Origin: Leucobacter sp. Psy1
GTDB lineage: Bacteria > Actinomycetota > Actinomycetes > Actinomycetales > Microbacteriaceae
Assembly (NCBI RefSeq): GCF_020096995.1
Contig: NZ_CP083692.1
Coordinates: 1,178,001-1,242,000, forward strand
Length of the DNA stretch: 64,000 bases
Reading direction: 5' to 3'
The stretch's first letter is position 1. The number at the start of each line of letters is the position of its first letter. The notes beneath the pieces were generated by a model. It searched no databases. It was not told the DNA's origin and saw nothing but the letters and a program-made list of their open reading frames with translations. Positions 18,160-27,128 of the stretch are shown here, piece by piece. Both the position numbers and the translations under genes were made by a program.

Positions 18160-18264
18160 TAGTCTGTGCGTGCGGGCAACGCACCCGCACGGATAAGGTG
18201 GAAGAGCTGTGTGCAATCACCTCTGCGCGCGCCCCTGCACCCACAGACCTCACGAGGAGATGAC

Positions 18265-19563
18265 GTGACCGAATCGACTCAGGGCCAGACTCAGGCCTCC
18301 GCGAAGCTCACGTTCCCCGGCGGATCGGCAGAGCTGCCCATCCTGCAGGCGGAAGACGGGGCTTCGTCGATCGACGTGAGTTCGCTGACGAAGCAGACCG
18401 GCCTGACGGCACTGGACTACGGGTTCGTGAACACGGCGTCCACCAGGTCGCGCATCACGTACATCGACGGCGAGGCCGGGATCCTCCGCTACCGCGGATA
18501 CCCCATCGAGGAGCTGGCGCGCCAGTCGACGTTCCTCGAGGTCGCCTACCTGCTGATCTACGGCGAGCTGCCGACGCCCGACGAGCTCGCGGAGTTCGAT
18601 GGCGTCATCCGTCGGCACACCCTGCTCCACGAGGACATGAAGTACTACTTCGAGGGCCTGCCGCACACGGCTCACCCGATGGCGGCGCTCTCGGGTGGCC
18701 TGCAGGCGATGTCGACCTACTACGAGGACTCGCTCGACACCGCGGTGCCCGAGTTCGTCGAGGTCAACACGATCCGTCTTCTCGCCAAGCTCCCCGTGCT
18801 CGCCGCGTATGCGCACAAGAAGTCGATCGGGCAGGCATTCCTCTACCCCGACAACAATCTCGGTTTCGTCGAGAACTTCCTCCGCCTGAACTTCGGTAAC
18901 ATGGCCGAGGAGTACGTGATGAACCCCGTGCTCGTCGACGCGCTCGACAAGCTCCTCATCCTCCACGCCGATCACGAGCAGAACGCGTCGACCTCGACGG
19001 TCCGTCTCGTCGGGTCGACCGGAGCGAACATGTTCTCGTCGATCTCCGCGGGCATCAACGCGCTCTCAGGCCCGCTGCACGGTGGCGCCAACGAGGCCGT
19101 GCTCGACATGCTCGGGCAGATCCGGGACTCCGGCCAGAGCGTGCAGACCTTCGTCGAGAAGGTCAAGAACAAGGAGGACGGGGTGAAGCTCATGGGCTTC
19201 GGTCACCGCGTCTACAAGAACTACGACCCCCGCGCGCGTATCGTGAAGGAGAGCGCCGGTCGCGTGCTCGAGGAACTCGGCATCAACGATCCGCTGCTCG
19301 ACCTGGCGCAGGAGCTCGAGCAGATCGCGCTCGAGGACGACTACTTCAAGGAGCGCAAGCTCTACCCGAACGTCGACTTCTACACCGGCGTCATCTACAA
19401 GGCCATGGGTTTCCCGACGCGCATGTTCACGGTGCTCTTCGCCATCGGTCGTCTGCCCGGCTGGATCGCGCAGTGGCGCGAGAGCCACGAGGACGCCCAG
19501 ACCAAGATCGGGCGCCCGCAGCAGCTCTACATGGGCAGCCGAGAGCGGCACCTCGACCGCTGA
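18265..19563 (+). CDS. gltA: Citrate synthase
   Basis: Condenses oxaloacetate and acetyl-CoA, the entry step of the TCA cycle. The protein has 432 residues of the hexameric type II family. Catalytic regions: HADHEQNAST (His), MGFGHRVYKNYDPRA (His) and the Asp in PNVDFYTGV. GTG 18265 is chosen because GAGGAGA lies 8 nt upstream and the upstream in-frame extension is unlike the family. Expression is probably controlled through the palindrome at 18146-18159. A 21-bp stem hairpin follows the gene. Confidence 0.95.
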   Translation: MTESTQGQTQASAKLTFPGGSAELPILQAEDGASSIDVSSLTKQTGLTALDYGFVNTASTRSRITYIDGEAGILRYRGYPIEELARQSTFLEVAYLLIYGELPTPDELAEFDGVIRRHTLLHEDMKYYFEGLPHTAHPMAALSGGLQAMSTYYEDSLDTAVPEFVEVNTIRLLAKLPVLAAYAHKKSIGQAFLYPDNNLGFVENFLRLNFGNMAEEYVMNPVLVDALDKLLILHADHEQNASTSTVRLVGSTGANMFSSISAGINALSGPLHGGANEAVLDMLGQIRDSGQSVQTFVEKVKNKEDGVKLMGFGHRVYKNYDPRARIVKESAGRVLEELGINDPLLDLAQELEQIALEDDYFKERKLYPNVDFYTGVIYKAMGFPTRMFTVLFAIGRLPGWIAQWRESHEDAQTKIGRPQQLYMGSRERHLDR

Positions 19564-19591
19564 CCTCGAGGGTCCCTCCCGGGCCCAGCAC

Positions 19592-19648
19592 CGAGATCGC
19601 AAAAAGTCACGCCTCAGATTGCTCGAAGCGTGACTTTTTGCGATCTCG
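19592..19648. terminator. Bidirectional terminator hairpin, 21-bp perfect stem
   Basis: The arm at 19592-19612 (starts CGAGATCGCAAAAAG) is an exact reverse complement of 19628-19648; the loop is 15 nt. The A5/T5 runs lie inside the stem, so each strand has an internal U-run. It separates the convergent genes gltA and dapD and probably terminates both. Such length and perfection are unusual for a plain terminator. Confidence 0.8.
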
Positions 19649-19705
19649 CGGACGCTGCCGCGCGGGCGGTGTGCGGGGCCCGGGTGGTACCCCACACACG
19701 CGCCG

Positions 19706-20662
19706 TCAGGCGTGCAGCGCCGCGTTGAGGGTCACACCGTGGCCCTCTCGCGGGAGCGCCTCCACGGCACCCGTGCGCGAGTTGCGGCGGAAGAGCAGCT
19801 GCGGAACTCCGGAGAGCTCTGCGGCCTTCACCTCGACCGACGAACCACCCGACTCGACGGTGCCCTGCGGAAGGGTGACCTTGGTGCCCGCTGTCACGTA
19901 CAGGCCCGCCTCGACGACGGTGTCGTCTCCGATGGAGATGCCGATACCCGAGTTGGCGCCGAGCAGCGCGCGCTCGCCGATCGCGATGCGCTGGGTGCCA
20001 CCGCCGGAGAGGGTGCCCATGATCGATGCGCCGCCGCCGATATCGGAGCCGTCGCCCACGACGACGCCCTGCGAGATGCGTCCCTCGACCATGGAGGCAC
20101 CGAGCGTACCCGCGTTGAAGTTGACGAACCCCTCGTGCATGACGGTGGTCCCGCGGGCGAGGTGGGCGCCCAGGCGGACGCGAGTGGCGTCGGCGATGCG
20201 GACACCGTCCGGGACGACGTAGTCGGTCAGACGCGGGAACTTGTCGATGCCGGTGGCGGTGATCCCCGCGACGCGGAGCTCCGGGAGCCGCTTCAGGTAC
20301 TCGTCGTGCAGCATCGGTCCGGCCGTGGTCCAGACGTTGTTCGGCAGCTGACCGAAGATTCCGTCGAGGTTGATGCTGTTCGGGCGGACGAGGCAGTGCG
20401 ACAGGAGGTGGAGGCGCAGGTACGCGTCCTCCACCGACGCAGGCGCCGCGTCGAGGTCGATCTCGACGTTCACGACCCGGATCTCGACGCCGCGCCGCTC
20501 ATCGGCTCCTGCGGCGCGCTCGAGCTCGGCGGGGGCGATCCACCGGCCTTCGGTGCTCGAACGGGTGCCGAGTTGCGGAGCGGGGTACCAGGCGTCGAGT
20601 GTGGAGCCGTCGGCGGCCACCGTAGCGAGGCCCGACGCGTGTGCGGTGCGAGTGTCGTTCAT
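19706..20662 (-). CDS. dapD: Tetrahydrodipicolinate N-succinyltransferase
   Basis: Succinylates tetrahydrodipicolinate using succinyl-CoA in the DAP/lysine pathway. The protein has 318 residues, normal for the actinobacterial form. An N-terminal globular part (1-150) is followed by a left-handed beta-helix of hexapeptide repeats, visible as [17 protein letters not shown] and later [14 protein letters not shown], with a glycine-rich C-terminal end. ATG 20662 is chosen as the start matching the family. It is divergent from dapE with only 52 bp between start codons. Confidence 0.93.
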   Translation of the reverse strand: MNDTRTAHASGLATVAADGSTLDAWYPAPQLGTRSSTEGRWIAPAELERAAGADERRGVEIRVVNVEIDLDAAPASVEDAYLRLHLLSHCLVRPNSINLDGIFGQLPNNVWTTAGPMLHDEYLKRLPELRVAGITATGIDKFPRLTDYVVPDGVRIADATRVRLGAHLARGTTVMHEGFVNFNAGTLGASMVEGRISQGVVVGDGSDIGGGASIMGTLSGGGTQRIAIGERALLGANSGIGISIGDDTVVEAGLYVTAGTKVTLPQGTVESGGSSVEVKAAELSGVPQLLFRRNSRTGAVEALPREGHGVTLNAALHA

Positions 20663-20702
20663 GCCTCCAGGGTATCGCGGCGGAGGCGGCTCCGCCGTGC
20701 CG

Positions 20703-20708
20703 TAGGGT
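20703..20708 (+). promoter_or_regulatory. -10 element for a leaderless dapE transcript
   Basis: TAGGGT ends 6 nt before the dapE GTG, so transcription should begin at or next to the start codon. No Shine-Dalgarno is present. No good -35 is visible. Confidence 0.45.
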
Positions 20709-20714
20709 GGTCTG

Positions 20715-21836
20715 GTGAGCGATACCTCCTCGAACCTCCTGGATCCCGGTGCCGGCCCCGTTTCTCTGACTCGCCAGCTGTGCGACATCGAATCGGTGTC
20801 CGGAAATGAGCGCCGGATCGCGGACGCGGTCGCCGATGTGCTTGCCGCGCAGGCCCCGCACTTGACGGTGCACCGCGACGGAGACACGCTGATCGCCCGC
20901 ACCGAACTCGGTCGTGCGCACCGCGTCGCCATCGCCGGCCACCTGGACACGGTCCCCGTGAACGAGAATCTCCCCGTCGTCGACGAGCAGGATGCCGAGA
21001 CGGGTGAGACGATCATCCGCGGTCGCGGCACCGTGGACATGAAAGCGGGCGTTGCGGTGCAGCTCGCGCTCGCAGTGGAGCTCGAGGATCCCGCGGTCGA
21101 CGTCACCTGGATCTGGTACGACCATGAAGAGGTCTCCGCAGATCTGAACGGCCTGGGCAGAGCTCAGCGGAATCGCCCCGATCTCTTCGCCGCCGACTTC
21201 GCGATTCTCGGCGAACCGACGCGGTCGGCGATCGAGGGCGGGTGCAACGGCACCATGCGCGCCCGAGTGAGCTACCTGGGCACTCGCGCGCACTCGGCGC
21301 GGAGCTGGAAGGGCGTCAACGCGATTCACCGCGCGGGCGGCCTGCTCGAACGCCTGTCGGCCTACGAAGCGGCACGTGTGACGGTCGACGGGCTTGAGTA
21401 TCGGGAAGGGCTGAACGCGGTGCGCATCTCGGGCGGCGTCGCGGGAAACGTCATCCCGGATCGCGTCGACATCGAGGTCAACTACCGCTTCGCGCCGTCG
21501 CGCACCACGGATGAGGCTGTCGAGCTGGTCCGAGAGTTCTGCGCCGATGCAGACGAGTTCGAGGTCACGGATCTCGCGCCCGGAGCTCGACCCGGACTCG
21601 ATGCGGAACTTGCGCGCGGCTTCGTCGAGGCGGTCGGCGGCACGCCCGAGGCGAAGGTGGGCTGGACCGACGTGGCACGCTTCTCCGCGCAGGGCGTTCC
21701 CGCCGTGAACTTCGGGCCGGGGGATCCGCTCCTCGCCCACGCCGACGACGAGCGCGTGCCGGTGGGCCAGATCGAGGAGGCCCATCGGGCGCTCCGCGCC
21801 TGGCTGCTCGGTGACGGTGCGAGGGGTGCCGTGTGA
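20715..21836 (+). CDS. dapE: Succinyl-diaminopimelate desuccinylase
   Basis: M20-family zinc amidohydrolase, 373 residues, that frees LL-diaminopimelate from its succinyl derivative. Metal and catalytic motifs are [20 protein letters not shown] (bridging Asp) and [14 protein letters not shown] (catalytic Glu pair). A dimerisation domain is inserted around residues 175-290. GTG 20715 has a TAGGGT hexamer 6 nt upstream and no RBS, which fits a leaderless mRNA. It is divergent from dapD. Confidence 0.93.
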   Translation: MSDTSSNLLDPGAGPVSLTRQLCDIESVSGNERRIADAVADVLAAQAPHLTVHRDGDTLIARTELGRAHRVAIAGHLDTVPVNENLPVVDEQDAETGETIIRGRGTVDMKAGVAVQLALAVELEDPAVDVTWIWYDHEEVSADLNGLGRAQRNRPDLFAADFAILGEPTRSAIEGGCNGTMRARVSYLGTRAHSARSWKGVNAIHRAGGLLERLSAYEAARVTVDGLEYREGLNAVRISGGVAGNVIPDRVDIEVNYRFAPSRTTDEAVELVREFCADADEFEVTDLAPGARPGLDAELARGFVEAVGGTPEAKVGWTDVARFSAQGVPAVNFGPGDPLLAHADDERVPVGQIEEAHRALRAWLLGDGARGAV

Positions 21837-21916
21837 CCCGTCGTGGCGGACCGGATTTTCCAGATTCCGGAATGCACCGGATAATGGAGATGAACGACGA
21901 CTAGCGAGGAGGCGCC

Positions 21917-22087
21917 ATGGCGGCGATGAAACCGAGGACCGGCGACGGGCCCATGGAAGCGGTACGCGAGAGCCGAGTCATCGTGCTCAGGGTTCCGCTC
22001 GAGGGTGGCGGCCGTTTGGTGGTCTCCGTGAACGACGACGAGGCGACGGAGCTTCGCAATGTGCTGAACGGCGTCCTCGACGGCTGA
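21917..22087 (+). CDS. DUF3117-family small protein
   Basis: 56-residue protein beginning MAAMKPRTGDGPMEAVRESR and ending NVLNGVLDG. It matches the small, highly conserved actinobacterial DUF3117 family (Rv1211-like), whose function is not known to me. AGCGAGGAGG sits 6 nt upstream of the ATG, a strong RBS. It follows dapE by 80 nt and is followed by a strong hairpin terminator. Confidence 0.85.
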   Translation: MAAMKPRTGDGPMEAVRESRVIVLRVPLEGGGRLVVSVNDDEATELRNVLNGVLDG

Positions 22088-22106
22088 CGCGGCCACGCGA
22101 AGACAC

Positions 22107-22135
22107 GCGCGCGCTCCCCACCGGGGAGCGCGCGC
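22107..22135. terminator. Hairpin terminator after the DUF3117 gene
   Basis: GCGCGCGCTCCCC (22107-22119), 3-nt loop ACC, GGGGAGCGCGCGC (22123-22135): 13 perfect pairs, with a short T-containing tail TGTTGCGTT. It lies between this gene and the convergent O-methyltransferase gene. Confidence 0.8.
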
Positions 22136-22171
22136 TGTTGCGTTCGGGGGCTGATTGCGGGCCCCTGGCGG

Positions 22172-22804
22172 CTACTCGGAGAGACGCGTCAGGGTGAGCA
22201 GGCCGTCCCCGACGGGGGAGAGCGCCGGGGCGATCGCGGCGGACTCGGAGACCATGGCGAGCAGGTCACGCACCGCTTGCGTGCGGTGATCGCGCGCGGC
22301 GGGATCGGAGACCCGGCCGCGGGCGAATGCGCCTGGCACGACGATGCACCCGCCCGGTCTGACGATCGTGAGGGCGTACTCGACGTACTCGAGCAGGTGC
22401 TCCGCGTCTGCGTCGAGCAGGGCGAGGTCGTACGAAGCCAGATTCAGGCGGGGGAGGACCTGCTGCGCGTTGCCCTCGATGAAACGGACATGCGAGGCGG
22501 GGATCCCGGCGCTCGCGAACACCGTCCTGGCTTCTTTCAGGTGCTCGGGTTCGACCTCGATGGAGGTGAGTACGGCATCGGGGGCGTAACGCAGCAGTGC
22601 GAGTCCGCTCACGCCGACACCGGTGCCGATCTCGCAGATCGCGCGGGCACGACTGAGCACGACGAGCGAGGACAACTGCGCGGCGATCGCCCGGCTCACG
22701 GGCTCGATGCCGAGCTCGAGAGACAAACGGCGCGCGTTGATCTGCGGTTCGGTCTCGTTCGGGTACTGTTCCGCGAACTGCCAATTCCGCTCGAGCTTGC
22801 TCAC
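22172..22804 (-). CDS. SAM-dependent O-methyltransferase
   Basis: 210-residue class I methyltransferase of the caffeoyl-CoA / catechol O-methyltransferase-like family. The SAM-binding motif is CEIGTGVGVSGLALL, with acidic post-II VEPEHLKEA and the metal-site-like LALLDADAEHL. GTG 22804 is preceded by AGGAGG 7 nt upstream, which excludes the longer reading. In mycobacteria a homologue (Rv1220c type) lies near sigE, tatB and mrp; here it is directly next to tatB. Substrate unknown. Confidence 0.85.
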   Translation of the reverse strand: MSKLERNWQFAEQYPNETEPQINARRLSLELGIEPVSRAIAAQLSSLVVLSRARAICEIGTGVGVSGLALLRYAPDAVLTSIEVEPEHLKEARTVFASAGIPASHVRFIEGNAQQVLPRLNLASYDLALLDADAEHLLEYVEYALTIVRPGGCIVVPGAFARGRVSDPAARDHRTQAVRDLLAMVSESAAIAPALSPVGDGLLTLTRLSE

Positions 22805-22926
22805 CGATTGCCTCCTGGATCCTGACCGGTCACGCGGTTCCGAGTGTAGAGGGTCTGCGGGCCGTCGCGCCTCGCACACGCCGGATGTGGGGCACGCTCA
22901 CGGCGTGCGGCACTACGATGGTCCCC

Positions 22927-23439
22927 ATGGGTCTCACGATGGACAAGCTGCTGGTGATCGCGGTGGTCGCCATGTTCCTGCTGGGTCCCGACCGGTTGCC
23001 CGTCTACGCGCAGAAACTCGGCGAACTCGTGCGCAACGTCAAGCGTATGGCGAATGGTGCGAAGGACCGCCTGCGCGACGAGATGGGCCCGGAGTTCGAT
23101 GAGGTCGACTGGCGGCAGCTGGACCCGAGGCAGTACGACCCGAGACGCATCATTCGCGACGCCCTCGTCGAGGATGAGCGCGAAGCGCGCGCCGAGGCCA
23201 GACGTCAGCGCATGCAGGAGGTCGCGGAGCGACGACGAGCGGTGAGCAATGCTCCGCCGGCCGCCGATGCAGAGCCAGATGGAGACGCCACGGGAGACCG
23301 CGCGGAAGGGGCCGCCGCTGCGGCGACGCTCGCCGATGCTGGTGCCGGTGCGGGAGCTGCGGCAGGGTCCGAGACTCCCGTCAAGCTTGCGGTGGTGAGC
23401 GGTGATCTGGTGCTGAACTTCGACGAAGAGGCTACCTGA
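22927..23439 (+). CDS. tatB: Sec-independent protein translocase subunit TatB
   Basis: 170-residue TatA/B-family protein. A single N-terminal TM segment (LLVIAVVAMFLLGPDRLP) carries the family hinge and is followed by an amphipathic helix (VYAQKLGELVRNVKRMANGAKDR, split). A long charged, Ala-rich C-terminal tail favours TatB over TatA. ATG 22927 is preferred because TACGAT at 22914-22919 leaves a 7-nt gap, implying a leaderless transcript; ATGs at 22885 and 22918 are alternatives. It works with TatC, which is not in the window. Confidence 0.85.
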   Translation: MGLTMDKLLVIAVVAMFLLGPDRLPVYAQKLGELVRNVKRMANGAKDRLRDEMGPEFDEVDWRQLDPRQYDPRRIIRDALVEDEREARAEARRQRMQEVAERRRAVSNAPPAADAEPDGDATGDRAEGAAAAATLADAGAGAGAAAGSETPVKLAVVSGDLVLNFDEEAT

Positions 23440-23507
23440 GCCCTCCGTGGCAGCGTCAGACCCGCGGTCGTGCGCGATGCACCGACCGGTGAGGTCGATG
23501 GGCGCGC

Positions 23508-24689
23508 TCAGCTCGCGGGACTGAGACCGAGCGAGCGGCCGACGAGCCCGCGCCCGAGACCGCTGATCCGATCGGCGATGTCGATGACCGCTGCCGCGGC
23601 CGCGTCATCGGGGTGGGCGAGTACGGCAGGCGACCCGGCGTCGCCCGAGGCGCGGAAGTCGGGGCTCAGCGGGACGGTGCCGAGCAGCGGCACCGTCCCG
23701 TGATCCTCATCGCTCAGACGGTCGGCGACGAGGGCGCCGCCGCCGCTTCCGAAGAGCTCCAGTACCGAGCCGTCGGGCTGCGCCAGGCCGCTCATGTTCT
23801 CGATGACGCCGATGACGCGCTGGCCGGTCTGCCGCGCGACCAGTGCGCTGCGCACGGCGACGTCCGCCGCTGCTTCCTGTGGCGTCGTGACCACGACGAC
23901 CTCGGCGTGGGGAAGGAGCTGGCCGATGCTGATCGCGATGTCTCCGGTGCCCGGCGGGAGGTCGAGCAGCAGCACATCGAGGTCGCCGAACCAGACGTCG
24001 CGCAAGAACTGCTCCATGGTGCGGTGCAGCATGGGTCCCCGCCACGACACGGCTGTGGTGCGCGGGTCTCCATCGCCGAGGAACATGCCGATCGAGATGA
24101 CCTTCACGCCGTGTGCCACCGGCGGGAGGATCATGTCGTCGACGCGGGTCGGCTGCTCGACCTTGCCGTCGCGGCTCAGCCCGAGGATCCCGGGTATCGA
24201 GAACCCGAAGACGTCGGCGTCGATGAGTCCGACCGCGAGTCCTTGTTTCGCGAGGGAGACCGCGAGGCCGGCCGTCAGCGATGACTTGCCGACGCCGCCC
24301 TTGCCGCTCGTCACCGCGATCACCCGTGTGAGCGTGTCCGGCCCGAACTGATTGCCGCGCTGAGCCTTCTCGCCCCGTACCAGCTCCGTGAACGCGCGTC
24401 GCTCCTCCGGAGTCATGACCTCCATGACGACCTCGGCTGAGCGGACGCCGTCAGCGCCGGCGACGGCCTCCCGCACGTCTCGCTCGATCCGTCGTGCTGC
24501 GGGGCAACCGGCGATCGTGAGCCGCACCCGCACGGCCGCCGCGCCGGCGTCATCGACGCGCACCTCGGGCACCATGTTCAGTTCCGTGATGGGGCGCAGG
24601 ATCTCCGGATCGCGCACGCCGTCCAGGGCGCGCCAGACCAGCTCCTCCGCTGCAGACGCGCCCGCACGGGGCGAGGCCGCATCAGTCAT
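23508..24689 (-). CDS. mrp: Mrp/NBP35-family P-loop ATPase, Fe-S cluster carrier
   Basis: 393 residues. An N-terminal MIP18/DUF59 domain (about 10-95) precedes a deviant-Walker ATPase (VTSGKGGVGKSSLTAG near 130). ParA/Mrp motifs such as LLLDLPPGTGD are clear. The CxxC normally placed after the NMSG motif is absent (NMSGLAQPDGSVLELFG), as I recall for other actinobacterial members, so cluster binding must use other ligands if it occurs. It overlaps the upstream DUF1003 gene by 8 nt, forming a minus-strand operon with it and the CBS protein. Confidence 0.9.
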   Translation of the reverse strand: MTDAASPRAGASAAEELVWRALDGVRDPEILRPITELNMVPEVRVDDAGAAAVRVRLTIAGCPAARRIERDVREAVAGADGVRSAEVVMEVMTPEERRAFTELVRGEKAQRGNQFGPDTLTRVIAVTSGKGGVGKSSLTAGLAVSLAKQGLAVGLIDADVFGFSIPGILGLSRDGKVEQPTRVDDMILPPVAHGVKVISIGMFLGDGDPRTTAVSWRGPMLHRTMEQFLRDVWFGDLDVLLLDLPPGTGDIAISIGQLLPHAEVVVVTTPQEAAADVAVRSALVARQTGQRVIGVIENMSGLAQPDGSVLELFGSGGGALVADRLSDEDHGTVPLLGTVPLSPDFRASGDAGSPAVLAHPDDAAAAAVIDIADRISGLGRGLVGRSLGLSPAS

Positions 24690-25191
24690 TGCGCTCCTCG
24701 CGCTCGTCGAGCTCGGCGAGCAGCGAGCGGAGCTCCTGCCTGATCACGTCGCGGTCAGGAAGCTCCTGGATCGCCAGGCGCAGCGCGACGACCTCCCGTG
24801 CAAGGAACTCCGTGTCGGCGAGGTTCCGTTCGGCGCGCTGGCGATCCTGCTCGATCTGCACGCGGTCTCGGTCGTCCTGACGGTTCTGAGCGAGCAGGAT
24901 CATCGGCGCCGCGTACGACGCCTGCAGCGAGAGGATGAGCGTGAGCGCCGTGAAGCCGAGCGCCGCGGAATCGAATCGCATCTGTTCGGGCGCCAGGGTG
25001 TTCCACACCAGCCAGGCCACGCAGAAGAGGGTCAGGATCAGCAGGAACCACGGAGTTCCCATTCCTCGCGCGATGCTCTCGGTCCAGCGACCGAAGCGCT
25101 CGTTGCCGTGACCGCCGCCCGAGCGCCGAGGCCGGCCAGCGGCGGTGCGCGGTGCATCGAGACCCGGGTCGTCGCGGAAGAATCGCTTCAT
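24682..25191 (-). CDS. DUF1003 membrane protein
   Basis: 169 residues with two TM segments (WFLLILTLFCVAWLVWN and the stretch ending ALTLILSLQASYAAPMI), then a charged, helical C-terminal region rich in Asp/Arg/Glu. The family pattern with conserved W-N and SLQASYAAP is clear. Function is unknown. It lies between the CBS protein (4-nt overlap) and mrp (8-nt overlap), the same order as around Rv1229c-Rv1232c in mycobacteria. Confidence 0.85.
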   Translation of the reverse strand: MKRFFRDDPGLDAPRTAAGRPRRSGGGHGNERFGRWTESIARGMGTPWFLLILTLFCVAWLVWNTLAPEQMRFDSAALGFTALTLILSLQASYAAPMILLAQNRQDDRDRVQIEQDRQRAERNLADTEFLAREVVALRLAIQELPDRDVIRQELRSLLAELDEREERND

Positions 25192-26480
25192 CGGGCACCC
25201 CCTCGGCTCGCCGCACCCGTATCGCGATCATCGGAGTGCTCGTCGTCCGCGTGCCGCCAGTCATCCGGGAGCAGGTGATCGAGCACATCGTCAACCGTGA
25301 CGACCCCGACCAGGTGGTCGGCGTCGTCCACGACCGGGAGCGCCACGAGATCGTAGCTCGCGAGTCTGCGGGAGACCTCTGCAGCGCTCGACTGGGCGGG
25401 GATCGGCTCGATCTCGGTGTCGAGCAGTACGCTCAGCCGCTCGTGCGGCGGGAAGCGGAGCATGCGCTGGAAATGAGCGACCCCGAGATACTCGCCCGTG
25501 GGGGTCTCGTACGGCGGATGCGTCACGTAGACGGCTGAGGCCATCGCCGGCGTGATCTCGGATCGACGGATCATCGCGAGCGCCTCGGCGATGCTCGCCT
25601 CCGCGGGCAGGACGATCGGAGCGGGGTTCATGAGCCCTCCCGCCGTATCGCGATCGTATTCGAGCAGACGCCTGACGTCCTCGGCTTCCTCCGGCTCCAT
25701 GAGCCCCAGAAGTTCTTCGCCCCGTGCCTGCGGGAGAGCCGAGATGAGGTCGGCGGCGTCGTCGGCGTCCATGCGGTCGAGCACCTCGGCCGTCCGGTCG
25801 GACGGGAGCTGCGCGAGGATGGACAGCTGATCGGTCTCCGACATCTCCTCGAGCGCATCGGCGAGCCGTTCGTCGGGCAGCGCCGCCATGACCTCGAGCA
25901 TGCGGGTTTCCGGCAGTTCGAGCAGCGTCTCAGCGAGATCGGCCGGCTTGAGGTCGACGAGGGTGCTGAGGAAGAGGTCCACTGACTGCGCACCTGAGCC
26001 GGTGTGCGGCATCCGCAGGTCGCTCCAGCGCAGAATGCGGGACTCGCCGCGTGCGAACGCGCCGCCGGGCTTCGGGAAGCGCACCGACAGTTCCGAGACG
26101 ACCCACTCGCCTGAGCGGGTTTTCTCGATCGCGGCATCCTCGATCGTCGCGACCGGTCCAGGAGCATCGGGCGCGAGTACCGAGACCTCCCGACCGATGA
26201 GCTCGGCGATCATGCGGGTCTCGCCGCCCCGCTGCTCGAAGCGGCGCACATTGATGAGGCCCGTGCTGATCACCTGACCGGATCGGATCGAGGTGATCCT
26301 GCCGATCGGCGTGAAGACTCGGCGCTTCCCGGGAATCTCCACGATGAGTCCCACGACGCGAGGCGCTTCGGCACTGCGGAACACGACGAGCACATCGCGG
26401 ATCTTGCCGATGCGATCGCCAACGGGATCGAAGACGCCTCGGCCCGCCAGACGTCCCACGAAGACTCTCGAGCTGCTCAC
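25188..26480 (-). CDS. PRC-barrel / MgtE N-domain / CBS-domain protein
   Basis: 430-residue soluble protein. Domains: a PRC-barrel-like part (about 1-150), MgtE N-terminal helical repeats (about 170-280, e.g. LLELPETRMLEVMAALPDERLADAL), and two CBS motifs (about 290-410, ending LVGVVTVDDVLDHLLPDDW). It lacks the C-terminal membrane domain of MgtE, so it is not itself a Mg2+ channel; it may sense Mg2+ or nucleotide. GTG 26480 gives the family start (SSSRVFVGRLAG). TACCGT 7 nt upstream (26488-26493) suggests a leaderless mRNA. Confidence 0.85.
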   Translation of the reverse strand: MSSSRVFVGRLAGRGVFDPVGDRIGKIRDVLVVFRSAEAPRVVGLIVEIPGKRRVFTPIGRITSIRSGQVISTGLINVRRFEQRGGETRMIAELIGREVSVLAPDAPGPVATIEDAAIEKTRSGEWVVSELSVRFPKPGGAFARGESRILRWSDLRMPHTGSGAQSVDLFLSTLVDLKPADLAETLLELPETRMLEVMAALPDERLADALEEMSETDQLSILAQLPSDRTAEVLDRMDADDAADLISALPQARGEELLGLMEPEEAEDVRRLLEYDRDTAGGLMNPAPIVLPAEASIAEALAMIRRSEITPAMASAVYVTHPPYETPTGEYLGVAHFQRMLRFPPHERLSVLLDTEIEPIPAQSSAAEVSRRLASYDLVALPVVDDADHLVGVVTVDDVLDHLLPDDWRHADDEHSDDRDTGAASRGGAR

Positions 26481-26560
26481 CCCTCCTACGGTACTGGCAC
26501 CGCGCTGAATGTTGCGCATTCTCCGACGATTCACCGGTCGGGGAGTGGGACAATGGTCGT

Positions 26561-27055
26561 ATGAGCATGCCAGGCCCCTCCGCATCGTCACGACGACTCG
26601 CGATTCCCGAGATCCCGGAGGGTGAGATCATCTCGACCTACGACCGATACGAGGATGCGAAGCACGCCGTCGACGTGCTCGCGCGCGCCGGCTTTCCGGT
26701 CAGAGAGGTCTCGATCCTCGGCAACGATGTCCGCAGCGTCGAGCGAGTGACGGGTCGGCTCACCTACGCCCGCGTCGCGCTGATGGGAGCCATGTCAGGC
26801 GCCTATCTCGGCCTCTTCCTCGGACTGCTGCTCTTCATTTTCCAGCCGGACAACGCCGGCATCGCCGGCGTCTTCCTCGCCGCCATCGCTATCGGTGCCG
26901 GGTTCGGCATGCTCTTCGGCGTGCTCTCGTACGCGATGAACCGCAACCGCCGCGACTTCTCATCCGTCATGCAGATGGTCGCGTCGCGCTACGACCTCAT
27001 CACCAGTTCAGAGCTCCTCTTCGACGCGAGACGCATTCTGACGGACGCCTCGTAG
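26561..27055 (+). CDS. General stress protein 17M-like membrane protein
   Basis: 164 residues. An N-terminal general-stress-protein 17M fold (about 18-60: ISTYDRYEDAKHAVDVLARAG) precedes two TM helices (about 75-130) and a short C-terminal tail. Homologues sit near the mrp/CBS block in mycobacteria (Rv1234 type). Function is unclear. GACAAT at 26549-26554 lies exactly 6 nt upstream of the ATG, so the transcript is probably leaderless. It is divergent from the CBS gene. Confidence 0.8.
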   Translation: MSMPGPSASSRRLAIPEIPEGEIISTYDRYEDAKHAVDVLARAGFPVREVSILGNDVRSVERVTGRLTYARVALMGAMSGAYLGLFLGLLLFIFQPDNAGIAGVFLAAIAIGAGFGMLFGVLSYAMNRNRRDFSSVMQMVASRYDLITSSELLFDARRILTDAS

Positions 27056-27128
27056 GCGCGCGAGCGCGGCTCCGCTTGCTCGATCGGGGATGGGCGGGGA
27101 TGTCGGATGCGTGCCCTAGGCTCGCAGA

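Noticed and set aside
16606-18216. Long minus-strand open frame opposite fdxA and dapC
   Set aside because: Arg/His-rich low-information translation, fully overlapping two recognised plus-strand genes.
25188-26480. Magnesium transporter MgtE
   Set aside because: The MgtE N-domain and CBS pair are present but the C-terminal transmembrane channel domain is missing, so it is annotated as a domain protein only.
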